Origin: Bacteroidota bacterium
Lineage (GTDB): Bacteria > Bacteroidota > Bacteroidia > Sphingobacteriales > Sphingobacteriaceae
NCBI GenBank assembly: GCA_023427985.1
Contig: JAEYZM010000016.1
Span: 1 to 64,000 of the forward strand
Direction of reading: 5' to 3'
Length of the DNA: 64,000 bases
This document shows positions 19,501 to 27,162 of the stretch, piece after piece. Each line of letters starts with the position of its first letter. Position 1 is the first letter of the stretch. The notes below the pieces were generated by a model, which was not told where the DNA came from, did no database searches, and worked only from the letters and a program-made list of their open reading frames with translations. The translations under genes were made by a program, and so were the position numbers.

Positions 19501-20358
19501 CATATCGATATGATCGTCCTCTAGGATAGTTTCACGTTCTAAAATAATTTCATTACGATCGATAGAAACCACTTCACCAGTATCTTCATCTACGAAGTCT
19601 TCCACCCACTTCTTCAATACTCTTGCAGCAAGTTTACGACCTACGAATTTTTTAAGACCTGATTTACTAACTTTCACTTCGTCTGCTAAGTCAAACAATT
19701 CTAAGATATCTTTATCCGAATCGTAACCAATAGCACGTAATAAAGTAGTAACAGGGAATTTTTTCTTACGATCGATGTAAGCAAACATGACATTGTTCAC
19801 GTCGGTTGCAAATTCAATCCATGAACCTTTGAACGGAATCACACGAGCAGAGTACAATTTAGTACCGTTGGTATGGCGTGATTGTCCGAAGAACACACCC
19901 GGAGATCTGTGTAATTGAGAAACAATAACACGTTCAGCACCATTGATTACGAATGTTCCTTTAGGAGTCATGTAAGGGATAGTACCCAAGTACACATCTT
20001 GCACGATTGTCTCGAAGTCTTCATGTTCAGCGTCGTTACATGAAAGTTTCAACTTAGCCTTCAAAGGAACGCTATACGTTAAACCTCTTTCAATACATTC
20101 TTGAATATCGTAACGTGGAGGGTCGATAAAATAATCGAGGAACTCCAAAACGAAGATGTTTCGTGAATCAGTGATTGGGAAATTTTCAGAGAAAACTTTA
20201 AATAAGCCTTCTGTGTGACGGTTGTCGGAAGTAGTTTCCAATTGGAAAAACTCCTTGAAAGATTCTAACTGAACATCTAAAAAGTCTGGGTAATCCAGTG
20301 CTTGTTGTACCGATGCAAAATTAATTCTTTCTTGCAATTGAATATCTTTCTTTGCCAA
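16549..20358 (-). CDS. rpoB: RNA polymerase subunit beta
   Basis: The 1269-residue protein has the protrusion and lobe domains, the rifampicin region ([31 protein letters not shown]), the catalytic region [12 protein letters not shown] and the C-terminal clamp with [21 protein letters not shown]. Residues of the rifampicin pocket ([21 protein letters not shown]) look wild type. The reading [14 protein letters not shown] requires a TTG start at 20356-20358; no ATG is available nearby upstream. The 151-bp gap to rplL holds a strong hairpin (20457-20488) and a smaller one (20384-20400, TGAACC/GGTTCA). Confidence 0.99.
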   Translation of the reverse strand: [1269 protein letters not shown]

Positions 20359-20456
20359 TGCTATAAAGATTTGATTGTTTACTTGAACCCATGTGGTTCA
20401 TAAATGTTTGGAAGATTAGAGCCATTCCAGGGGCTATAAAAATATAAAAACAGGAA

Positions 20457-20488
20457 TAGACCCTCCCAGTTTTGGGAGAGTCTTCCTA
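20457..20488 (-). terminator. rplL-rpoB intergenic hairpin, possible attenuator
   Basis: The stem GACCCTCCCA / TGGGAGAGTC, with loop GTTT and a single G-U pair, is followed on the minus strand by ATTCCTG rather than a T run. It lies 22 bp past the rplL stop and about 100 bp before rpoB. In E. coli the same gap carries an attenuator and an RNase III site, so partial termination or processing to lower rpoBC relative to L7/L12 is plausible. Its activity is inferred. Confidence 0.6.
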
Positions 20489-20509
20489 TTGAAATGCTTT
20501 GGTAGGAGA

Positions 20510-20890
20510 TTACTTAATCTCAACTACTGCACCAGCTTCTTCTAATTGTTTTTTCAAAGCTTCAGCTTCGTCTTTAGCAACACCTGCTTTTAATTCTTTA
20601 GGTGCACCGTCAACTAAATCTTTAGCTTCTTTCAAACCAAGACCTGTTAAATCTTTAACTAATTTAACAATTGCTAATTTTTGACCACCAGCATCTTTCA
20701 AGATTACATCAAAAGATGTTTTCTCAGCTGCAGCTTCACCAGCTCCAGCACCAGCGCCACCAGCTACCATTACAGGTGCTGCAGCTGCAGGTTCGATACC
20801 ATATTCGTCTTTTAAAATTTGAGCAAGCTCGTTTACTTCTTTTACTGTTAAGTTTACTAATTGTTCAGCAAACGCTTTTAAATCTGCCAT
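20510..20890 (-). CDS. rplL: Ribosomal protein L7/L12
   Basis: The 126-residue protein has an N-terminal dimerisation helix region (LKAFAEQLVNLTVKEVNELAQIL), an Ala/Gly-rich flexible hinge (AAAAPVMVAGGAGAGAG) and the conserved C-terminal domain. The latter includes KTSFDVILKD and the factor-binding GLGLKEAKDLVDGAP helix. Several copies form the ribosomal stalk that recruits EF-Tu and EF-G. It lies 37 bp after rplJ in the cluster. Confidence 0.98.
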   Translation of the reverse strand: MADLKAFAEQLVNLTVKEVNELAQILKDEYGIEPAAAAPVMVAGGAGAGAGEAAAEKTSFDVILKDAGGQKLAIVKLVKDLTGLGLKEAKDLVDGAPKELKAGVAKDEAEALKKQLEEAGAVVEIK

Positions 20891-20927
20891 TGTATGAAGG
20901 TTTAAATGTTTAACTTATAAATATTAA

Positions 20928-21449
20928 TTAATTTCCTCTTTCTTCAAGAGTTTTTAAAATACCTGCTAATTTGCCGCCGCTTGACTTCAAGCCGCTGATA
21001 ACATTTTTCGCAGGCGATTGTAACAAGGCGATAATATCGCCAACAAGTTCTTCTTTCGATTTAAGTTGAGTAAGTGCATCCAACTGGTTATCTCCGATGA
21101 AGATCGCCGAATCAATACATGCTGCTTTCAACAATGGTTTGTCACCTGACTTACGAAATTCTTTAATTAATTTCGCAGGTGCATTACCTACTGTAGCGAA
21201 CATGATTGCCGACGTACCTTTTAATGCAGAGAATAACTCAGAGTAATCATTACCAGAAGCTTCCATTGCCTTGCGGATCAATGTGTTTTTAGCTACCTGA
21301 ATAGTGATGCCTCTCTCAAAACATTTTCTACGAATCACATTTACTTGAGCAACGGTTAAGTTGGAAGTATCAGTGATGTAGAAAGTATTATGAGACGCAA
21401 GCTTCTCTTTTAAATCGAGAACTATTTCGTGTTTTTCTTCCTTTTTCAT
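20928..21449 (-). CDS. rplJ: Ribosomal protein L10
   Basis: The 173-residue protein shows the family start (KKEEKHEIVLDLKEKLASHN), the VAKNTLIRKA segment and a C-terminal helix that anchors the L7/L12 dimers (IIALLQSPAKNVISGLKSSGGKLAGILKTL). It forms the base of the large-subunit stalk. Only 43 bp separate it from rplA, too short for the long folded L10 leader known in E. coli, so any autoregulation would differ. Confidence 0.98.
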   Translation of the reverse strand: MKKEEKHEIVLDLKEKLASHNTFYITDTSNLTVAQVNVIRRKCFERGITIQVAKNTLIRKAMEASGNDYSELFSALKGTSAIMFATVGNAPAKLIKEFRKSGDKPLLKAACIDSAIFIGDNQLDALTQLKSKEELVGDIIALLQSPAKNVISGLKSSGGKLAGILKTLEERGN

Positions 21450-21492
21450 CTGAATAATTTTTTGTTTCAGTGTTTAGAGGAGATCCTCATAA

Positions 21493-22191
21493 TTAAATTC
21501 CCGCAACTGATTTTGTTTCCACTTCGATACCCGGGCTCATAGTACTCGACATGTGGATGCTCTTAAAGTAAGTACCTTTCGCTGAAGATGGCTTTAATTT
21601 TGAAATCACTTGTAATAATTCAAGTGCGTTCTCATAAAGTTTCTCTGCTCCAAAAGATGCTTTACCTACTGAGGCATGCACAATACCGGTTTTGTCAACT
21701 TTGAAGTCGATCTTACCACCTTTTACGTCTGTAACGGCTTTACCAACTTCCATAGTCACTGTTCCTGACTTTGGATTTGGCATTAGGTTTCTTGGTCCTA
21801 ATACTTTACCAAGCTTACCTACTTTAGCCATACAGCTAGGGGTAGTAATAACGATATCGAAATCAACCCAACCTTGTTCAATCTTTGCTATGTAATCGTC
21901 CAAACCTACATAATCTGCTCCTGCTGCTTTAGCTTCTGCTTCCTTATCGGGAGTACATAAAACTAATGTGCGAACAGTTTTACCAGTTCCGTGAGGTAGT
22001 ACAGCTACACCTCTTACCATTTGGTTTGCTTTACGAGGATCAACCCCTAGGCGAATATCCAAATCGACAGATGCATCGAACTTAGTAGTAGTAATTTCCT
22101 TTACTAATTTCGAAGCCTCTTCCAAGGTATAGGCTTTACCAATCTCAATTTTGGACAATGACTTCTTTTGATTTTTTGTTAATCTAGCCAC
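21493..22191 (-). CDS. rplA: Ribosomal protein L1
   Basis: The 232-residue protein has the standard L1 sequence, including DIRLGVDPRKANQMVRGVAVLPHGTG (split over the two domains), the GPRNLMPNPKSGTVT signature and the C-terminal TYFKSIHMSSTMSPG. It forms the mobile stalk that moves E-site tRNA and in other bacteria represses translation of its own rplKA mRNA. It is 20 bp downstream of rplK. Confidence 0.98.
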   Translation of the reverse strand: MARLTKNQKKSLSKIEIGKAYTLEEASKLVKEITTTKFDASVDLDIRLGVDPRKANQMVRGVAVLPHGTGKTVRTLVLCTPDKEAEAKAAGADYVGLDDYIAKIEQGWVDFDIVITTPSCMAKVGKLGKVLGPRNLMPNPKSGTVTMEVGKAVTDVKGGKIDFKVDKTGIVHASVGKASFGAEKLYENALELLQVISKLKPSSAKGTYFKSIHMSSTMSPGIEVETKSVAGI

Positions 22192-22211
22192 TTTCTCTAA
22201 TTTTTAATTGG

Positions 22212-22655
22212 TTAATTGTTCCATGGTGCATTACCATTCACGGTAATACCCATACTTCTTGCAGTTCCTGCAACCATTTTCATTGCCGATTCGATCGTGA
22301 ATGCGTTTAAGTCAGTCATTTTCTCTTCTGCAATAGTTTTAACTTGCTCCCACGTAACTGAGGCAACTTTTTTACGGTTAGGTTCTGCTGATCCGCTTTT
22401 GAGTTTTGTTGCTTCCAATAACTGAATCGCTACTGGAGGAGTTTTAATGATAAAGTCGAAAGATTTGTCGGTATAAACAGTTATAACAACTGGAAGCACC
22501 TTTCCTGGTTTATCTTGAGTTCTAGCATTAAACTGCTTACAGAACTCCATAATGTTAACCCCTTTAGCACCCAATGCAGGACCTACAGGAGGCGAGGGAT
22601 TTGCCGCTCCGCCTTTAATCTGTAACTTAATAAGTGCGCCTACTTCTTTAGCCAT
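22212..22655 (-). CDS. rplK: Ribosomal protein L11
   Basis: The 147-residue protein has the N-terminal MAKEVGALIKLQIKGG start and the proline-rich PSPPVGPALGAKGVNIMEFC hinge that is the thiostrepton-sensitive part. The C-terminal rRNA-binding domain (TIESAMKMVAGTARSMGITV) is complete. It binds the GTPase-associated centre of 23S rRNA. An 88-bp gap separates it from nusG. Confidence 0.98.
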   Translation of the reverse strand: MAKEVGALIKLQIKGGAANPSPPVGPALGAKGVNIMEFCKQFNARTQDKPGKVLPVVITVYTDKSFDFIIKTPPVAIQLLEATKLKSGSAEPNRKKVASVTWEQVKTIAEEKMTDLNAFTIESAMKMVAGTARSMGITVNGNAPWNN

Positions 22656-22743
22656 TTTATTTATTTATTTTAAGTATTGAGTGAATCGTACAAAGTGGAA
22701 GCTTTAATACTAGGTACTCTCTACCTCAAATGTTTTAATTCAA

Positions 22744-23283
22744 TTATTCTTTTTCAACTTGCATGTAATTCAACTCTAATGGTGTTCTTCTTCCGAAAAT
22801 CTTCACCATAACTTTTAGCTTTTTCTTCTCTTCATTCACCTCTTCTATCACACCGCTAAATCCGTTGAATGGACCATCCATTACTTTCACAGGTTCGCCA
22901 ACATAATAGATTAAGTTCGATGCTACCCCTGCTTCAGACATTTCATCTACTTTACCTAAAATTCTATTCACTTCTGATTGGCGTAAAGGCACTGCTTGTC
23001 CAGCTTCACCCAAAAATCCAATCACACCAGTAATATTTTTTATAGCGTGTTCTAATTCGCCATTTAATGCTGCATTAATTAATACATAACCTGGTAAATA
23101 GCTTCTTTCTTTGCTAATTTTTTTACCGTTACGTATTTGAAATACTTTCTCAGTTGGTATTAGCACCTGAGTAACCAAATGATTAACCCCTAAGCGGTTA
23201 ATTTCAGCTTCTAAGTACTGCTTTACTTTTTTCTCTTTCCCACTAATCGCTCTCACTACATACCACTTCAACTCTTCGCTCAT
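22744..23283 (-). CDS. nusG: Transcription termination/antitermination factor NusG
   Basis: The 179-residue protein begins with the NGN domain (KWYVVRAISGKEKKVKQYLE, then LIPTEKVFQIRNGKK and the SYLPGYVLI strand). It ends with a KOW domain (GEPVKVMDGPFNGFSGVIEEV). NusG binds the RNA polymerase clamp and couples it to Rho or the ribosome. It lies 25 bp after secE, the usual pairing. Confidence 0.97.
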   Translation of the reverse strand: MSEELKWYVVRAISGKEKKVKQYLEAEINRLGVNHLVTQVLIPTEKVFQIRNGKKISKERSYLPGYVLINAALNGELEHAIKNITGVIGFLGEAGQAVPLRQSEVNRILGKVDEMSEAGVASNLIYYVGEPVKVMDGPFNGFSGVIEEVNEEKKKLKVMVKIFGRRTPLELNYMQVEKE

Positions 23284-23308
23284 TGTATTAGGCTTTGAAT
23301 TCGGTTAA

Positions 23309-23512
23309 TTAAATATTGTAAAACAATTTCATTATTGAGCCAGAACCAGCATCCATAGCATAAACTACTACAGCGATGATCAAAGCTGCTATCATTACAA
23401 TCCATGCACTGCTTTGTAATTCTTGCCAAGTAGGCCAAGACACTTTGTGCATTAACTCGTTATACGATTCTTTAATATATGTAACTAACCTATTCATGGT
23501 TTCTAATTTCAA
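23309..23512 (-). CDS. secE: Preprotein translocase subunit SecE
   Basis: This is a short single-helix SecE of 67 residues. The amphipathic segment ESYNELMHKVSWPTWQELQSS near residues 15-35 carries the conserved VSWPTW motif, and one membrane helix follows (IVMIAALIIAVVVYAMDA). SecE clamps the two halves of SecY in the inner membrane. Its place directly before nusG confirms the call. Confidence 0.97.
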   Translation of the reverse strand: MKLETMNRLVTYIKESYNELMHKVSWPTWQELQSSAWIVMIAALIIAVVVYAMDAGSGSIMKLFYNI

Positions 23513-23523
23513 TTTGGGTATTG

Positions 23524-23594
23524 CACGGGTGGAGAGATTCGAACTCCCATCAACGGTTTTGGAGACCGCTATTCTACCCTTGAACTACACCCGT
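23524..23594 (-). tRNA. tRNA-Trp (CCA anticodon)
   Basis: The minus strand folds as a 71-nt cloverleaf. The acceptor stem is ACGGGTG with CACCCGT, the anticodon loop is CTCCAAA with anticodon CCA, and the T arm is GGGAG-TTCGAAT-CTCCC. The 3-prime CCA is not encoded. It lies between tuf and secE, a position also seen in other bacterial lineages. Confidence 0.95.
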
Positions 23595-23642
23595 TAAACA
23601 TTTTTTTCTCACTCATTTTCTCTACCCCTTATTTGCGATAAA

Positions 23643-23683
23643 ACAGAAGTTGTCCCGGATTGAACTCCGGGACATACTTCTGT
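23643..23683 (-). terminator. Long hairpin between tuf and tRNA-Trp
   Basis: On the minus strand the arms ACAGAAGTaTGTCCCGG and CCGGGACAACTTCTGT pair around an 8-nt loop with one bulged base, followed by TTTATC. It is a strong candidate for a terminator or RNA processing stem dividing tuf from tRNA-Trp-secE-nusG. The weak T run suggests read-through is possible. Confidence 0.7.
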
Positions 23684-23722
23684 GAAAACAAGCTAAATAT
23701 TTATAGTGCTTTTTTACGTGAA

Positions 23723-24910
23723 TTACTTCACGATTTCAGTTACCTGACCAGCACCTACTGTTCTACCACCTTCACGGATAGCGAAACGTAATCCTTTTTC
23801 CATTGCTACCGCGTTAATTAATTTAACGTTGATAGTTACGTTATCACCTGGCATAACCATTTCTACACCTTCGTTTAACGAGATTTCTCCAGTTACGTCA
23901 GTTGTACGGAAATAGAATTGAGGACGGTATTTGTTGAAGAATGGAGTGTGACGACCACCTTCAGCTTTTGATAATACGTAAACCTCTGCTTTGAATTCTG
24001 AGTGAGGAGTTACTGAACCTGGTTTGCAGATTACCATACCACGACGGATATCAGTTTTCTCGATACCACGTAATAATAAACCTACGTTATCACCAGCTTC
24101 ACCTGAATCTAAGATTTTACGGAACATTTCTACCCCAGTAACTGTAGATTTCAAGTTTTCAGCACCCATACCTAAGATATCAACTGGATCACCAGAGTTG
24201 ATAACACCTCTTTCGATACGACCAGTAGCAACTGTACCACGACCAGTGATCGAGAATACGTCCTCTACAGGCATCAAGAAAGGTAATTCAGTCAAACGTG
24301 GAGGAATTGGAATGCTGTTATCTACAGCGTCCATTAACTCCATAATTTTTCCAACCCAATTAGCATCACCGTTCAAACCACCTAAAGCTGAACCTCTGAT
24401 AACTGGAATTGTATCGCCTGGGAATTCGTAGAACGATAATAATTCACGAATTTCCATTTCTACTAAGTCTAATAATTCTGGATCGTCTACCATGTCCACT
24501 TTGTTCATGAAAACAACAAGTGCAGGTACACCTACCTGACGAGCCAATAGGATGTGCTCGCGAGTTTGTGGCATCGGACCATCGGTAGCAGCAACTACTA
24601 AGATCGCACCGTCCATCTGAGCAGCACCTGTAACCATGTTCTTCACATAATCCGCGTGACCTGGACAGTCAACGTGTGCGTAGTGACGGTTTGCAGTTGA
24701 ATACTCTACGTGAGCAGTGTTGATAGTGATACCTCTTTCTTTTTCTTCAGGAGCTGAATCGATTGAGTCGAATGAACGTGCTTCTGATAAACCTGCATCA
24801 GCTAATACTTTTGTAATAGCAGCTGTCAATGTAGTTTTACCGTGGTCAACGTGACCGATAGTCCCAATATTTAAGTGTGGTTTACTACGGTCAAATTTTT
24901 CTTTAGCCAT
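23723..24910 (-). CDS. tuf: Elongation factor Tu
   Basis: The 395-residue protein shows the GTPase motifs GHVDHGKTTL (G1), RGITINTAHVEY (G2), DCPGHADYV (G3) and NKVD (G4), then the two beta-barrel domains ending in GAGQVTEIVK. It delivers aminoacyl-tRNA to the ribosome. It lies downstream of four tRNA genes in the same order as E. coli thrU-tyrU-glyT-thrT-tufB. Confidence 0.99.
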   Translation of the reverse strand: MAKEKFDRSKPHLNIGTIGHVDHGKTTLTAAITKVLADAGLSEARSFDSIDSAPEEKERGITINTAHVEYSTANRHYAHVDCPGHADYVKNMVTGAAQMDGAILVVAATDGPMPQTREHILLARQVGVPALVVFMNKVDMVDDPELLDLVEMEIRELLSFYEFPGDTIPVIRGSALGGLNGDANWVGKIMELMDAVDNSIPIPPRLTELPFLMPVEDVFSITGRGTVATGRIERGVINSGDPVDILGMGAENLKSTVTGVEMFRKILDSGEAGDNVGLLLRGIEKTDIRRGMVICKPGSVTPHSEFKAEVYVLSKAEGGRHTPFFNKYRPQFYFRTTDVTGEISLNEGVEMVMPGDNVTINVKLINAVAMEKGLRFAIREGGRTVGAGQVTEIVK

Positions 24911-24969
24911 GTTTTTACTTATTTATTGATTATTTATTTTTAATTAGTTAATAATTCCAAATTTATTCG

Positions 24970-25041
24970 AGCCAATGAGGGGATTTGAACCCCTGACCCC
25001 TTCCTTACCAAGGAAGTACTCTACCCCTGAGCTACATCGGC
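24970..25041 (-). tRNA. tRNA-Thr (GGT anticodon)
   Basis: A 72-nt cloverleaf forms with acceptor GCCGATG/CATTGGC, anticodon stem CTTCC/GGAAG and loop TTGGTAA (anticodon GGT). CCA is not encoded. It is 59 bp upstream of tuf. Confidence 0.95.
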
Positions 25042-25235
25042 TTGGTCTTGATTTTATCAGTCCGCACCAACAAACATACCCAAGGCCTCTGCCCCGGGAC
25101 TCCCGAAATCAAATAATACTTTTTAGAGATTTCTCTCTTATCTGATGACGGTCTCATCCATAAAAACCAATCCTCTTCTGTCATCTTTATTATCCTTCCC
25201 TTCTTCCTGCCAACGAGCTTTATTCTTTCTTTTAG

Positions 25236-25308
25236 AGCGGGAGACGAGGTTCGAACCCGCGACCTACAGCTTGGAAGGCTGTCGCTCTACCAACTGAGCT
25301 ACTCCCGC
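25236..25308 (-). tRNA. tRNA-Gly (TCC anticodon)
   Basis: A 73-nt cloverleaf forms with acceptor GCGGGAG/CTCCCGC, anticodon stem ACAGC/GCTGT and loop CTTCCAA (anticodon TCC). CCA is not encoded. The 194 bp between it and tRNA-Thr(GGT) show no gene that I can identify. Confidence 0.95.
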
Positions 25309-25404
25309 TTATTTTTTTGCACAAAAAAGACATACAATGCTTATCTATCTGCCTGAATGCCTCTTCTATACGTTTTATTTCCGAAAAATTAATTGTGAAA
25401 AAAG

Positions 25405-25485
25405 TGGGGAGAGAAGGATTCGAACCTTCGAAGCCGAAGCAACGGATTTACAGTCCGTCCCATTTGACCGCTCTGGAATCTCCCC
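25405..25485 (-). tRNA. tRNA-Tyr (GTA anticodon)
   Basis: An 81-nt class II tRNA with a long variable arm. The acceptor is GGGGAGA/TCTCCCC and the anticodon stem ACGGA/TCCGT holds loop CTGTAAA (anticodon GTA). CCA is not encoded. Confidence 0.95.
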
Positions 25486-25498
25486 TACACAATTTTTG

Positions 25499-25571
<73 letters not shown>

Positions 25572-25613
25572 TAATTTTTCTTAGAACGTAACCTTAGTTT
25601 TTCTAAGGGACTG

Positions 25614-25642
25614 CAAATGTACGAAAATATTAATATCGTCAA
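25614..25642 (-). promoter_or_regulatory. Promoter of the tRNA-tuf-ribosomal cluster
   Basis: The minus strand reads TTG (25642-25640), 18 bp, then TACATTTG (25621-25614), a good TTG-N-TAnnTTTG promoter. It lies about 42 bp before the first tRNA. The rest of the gene-free stretch 25572-25920 holds only a terminator and degenerate repeats. Confidence 0.7.
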
Positions 25643-25787
25643 AATCTATTTTAAAATATTTTTCAGGCTTTAATTATTATTTCCCGAATTCCTAAATCTT
25701 AACGGCTTTTCTCTAAAAGCAGGGCGAAAATATAACTTTTTGGATAAAAAAAAGAGGTTTTTTGCAATTGGCTGATAGTCAAAGAAA

Positions 25788-25817
25788 AAAAATCCTGCGA
25801 TGGTTCGCAGGATTTTT
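25788..25817. terminator. Rho-independent terminator after hpf
   Basis: A perfect stem AAAATCCTGCGA / TCGCAGGATTTT with loop TGGT is flanked by A and T runs. On the minus strand it ends the xerC-hpf transcript, about 100 bp past the hpf stop. Confidence 0.9.
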
Positions 25818-25822
25818 CAGTA

Positions 25823-25920
25823 TGCTAGTTTGCTAGTGTGCTAGTACTCTAGTTACAGTGACTAGTTACAGTGTAAAGTTAGAGTGTTTAGTGACAGTGT
25901 ATAGTGGGAGTTTTTAGTGG
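25823..25920 (+). repeat. Dispersed GCTAGT repeat, copy 2, with degenerate tail to the hpf stop
   Basis: TGCTAGTTTGCTAGTG followed by TGCTAGTACTCTAG matches copies at 11946 and 31918. It continues into irregular (T)TAGTGACAGTG-like units up to the hpf stop codon at 25921. It is untranslated. Confidence 0.65.
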
Positions 25921-26265
25921 CTAGTCGGCCATCTCATCCATATACAAATCCTCCTTATTGAAAGATGGACTTTCTAATTTACCCTTATGTTTTTGTAATT
26001 GCTTTTGTATTGATTCAAATGCGAGGTCTGCAGCTTCCTCAAATGTCTTACATTGCTCCTTTGCAAAAAATGTATTTCCAGAAATTCTAACTTTCGCTTC
26101 TAAAACTTTATTCTTTTTATCTTCCGACGATTTATCCAATCGCAATATTACTTCCCCATCAATAATTCGGTCATAAAACAAATCCGTTTTGTCTGCCTTC
26201 TTTTGAATAAAATCCAACAACTTTTGATCGGCATCAAAATGCACTGATTGAACTCTGATTTTCAT
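25921..26265 (-). CDS. hpf: Ribosome hibernation-promoting factor, HPF/YfiA family
   Basis: The 114-residue protein has the beta-alpha-beta-beta-beta-alpha fold of the family: MKIRVQSVHFDADQKLLDFIQKK, the VILRLDKSSEDKKNKVLEAKVRI strands and a basic helix near QKQLQKHKGK. It lacks the C-terminal dimerisation domain of long HPF, so it is the short type. Such proteins bind the 30S decoding centre in stationary phase. It is 14 bp after xerC. Confidence 0.88.
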   Translation of the reverse strand: MKIRVQSVHFDADQKLLDFIQKKADKTDLFYDRIIDGEVILRLDKSSEDKKNKVLEAKVRISGNTFFAKEQCKTFEEAADLAFESIQKQLQKHKGKLESPSFNKEDLYMDEMAD

Positions 26266-26279
26266 AATGTTCTCCTTTC

Positions 26280-27161
26280 TTAGCTCTTTGGATGAGCTTG
26301 TTTGTAAATTAACTTGAGTTTTTCGATTGTATTGTGAGTGTATACTTGAGTTGCTGCTAAACTCGAGTGACCCAAAATTTCTTTTATCGCATTTAAGTCG
26401 GCACCATTGTTTAACATATGTGTAGCGAATGTATGTCTTAACACATGCGGACTCTTTTTCTGAATGGTAGTTACTTTCGAAAGTTCTGACTTTACCATTC
26501 TGTAAATTTTCTCGTTATACATCTTCTCTCCGTTATTTCTAACGAAGAAATAGCTGGTATCTGATAAGCCAATACTATCTTTTAGATTAAGGTATTGATT
26601 TATAAGAGGAATAATTTCGTCACTGATTGGAATTATTCGTTCCTTATTACGTTTCCCTAATACCTTGATGAATTTCCTATGAATATCTACATCGACATGC
26701 TTTAATCCGCTCAATTCAGAAATACGCATGCCTGTAGCATAAAAAAATTCTATTATCAGTCGATCCCTAAAACCATCAAAATTATTTTCAAAATCGACAT
26801 CCTCCAGTAAACTATTCATTTGAGATTGCTCAACAAATTGAGGAAGACGTTTGGGCACTTTCGGACTAATAATTTTATTCATTGGGTTATTCTGAATTAG
26901 TCCTTCTCGCTGTAAGAATTTATAATACGTTTTTAAAGTAGAAATTTTTCGATTGATACTTTTGCTTTTCATATTCGCGTCCATCATAGACACAATCCAG
27001 GAACGAATAATGGTATGCGGCACATGTTCTGTGTCGTCAAGTTCAAATTGCTGCTTTAAATAATTGGAATATTGCTCTAAATCTGTCTTATAGGCAGTTA
27101 GAGTATGTTGGGAGAATCGTTTTTCGAATTCTAGATATCGGAAAAATGAGTGGTTGAGCAT
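26280..27161 (-). CDS. Tyrosine recombinase XerC/XerD family
   Basis: The 293-residue protein has an N-terminal SAM-like DNA-binding domain (FRYLEFEKRFSQHTLTAY) and the catalytic domain. All catalytic residues are present: Arg in ATGMRISEL, Lys in VLGKRNKERI, His and Arg in HVLRHTFATHML, His in ILGHSSL and the Tyr nucleophile in TQVYTH. It probably resolves chromosome dimers at dif rather than moving an element, since no integron or phage genes are near. An ATG further upstream (27200) lies inside the rpsU terminator, so I place the start at 27159-27161. Confidence 0.9.
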   Translation of the reverse strand: MLNHSFFRYLEFEKRFSQHTLTAYKTDLEQYSNYLKQQFELDDTEHVPHTIIRSWIVSMMDANMKSKSINRKISTLKTYYKFLQREGLIQNNPMNKIISPKVPKRLPQFVEQSQMNSLLEDVDFENNFDGFRDRLIIEFFYATGMRISELSGLKHVDVDIHRKFIKVLGKRNKERIIPISDEIIPLINQYLNLKDSIGLSDTSYFFVRNNGEKMYNEKIYRMVKSELSKVTTIQKKSPHVLRHTFATHMLNNGADLNAIKEILGHSSLAATQVYTHNTIEKLKLIYKQAHPKS

Positions 27162-27162
27162 C

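Noticed and set aside
21450..21492. L10 leader autoregulatory structure before rplJ
   Set aside because: The gap is only 43 bp and lacks the known multi-stem leader.
25042..25235. Gap between tRNA-Thr(GGT) and tRNA-Gly as a further tRNA or small RNA
   Set aside because: No cloverleaf or strong hairpin could be found by eye in either strand. A covariance-model search would be needed to exclude a small RNA.
26280..27161. Xer recombinase considered as the integrase of a mobile element or integron
   Set aside because: Neighbours are housekeeping genes (hpf, rpsU), no attachment-type direct repeats or cargo genes are seen, and the sequence fits a chromosomal XerC/D.
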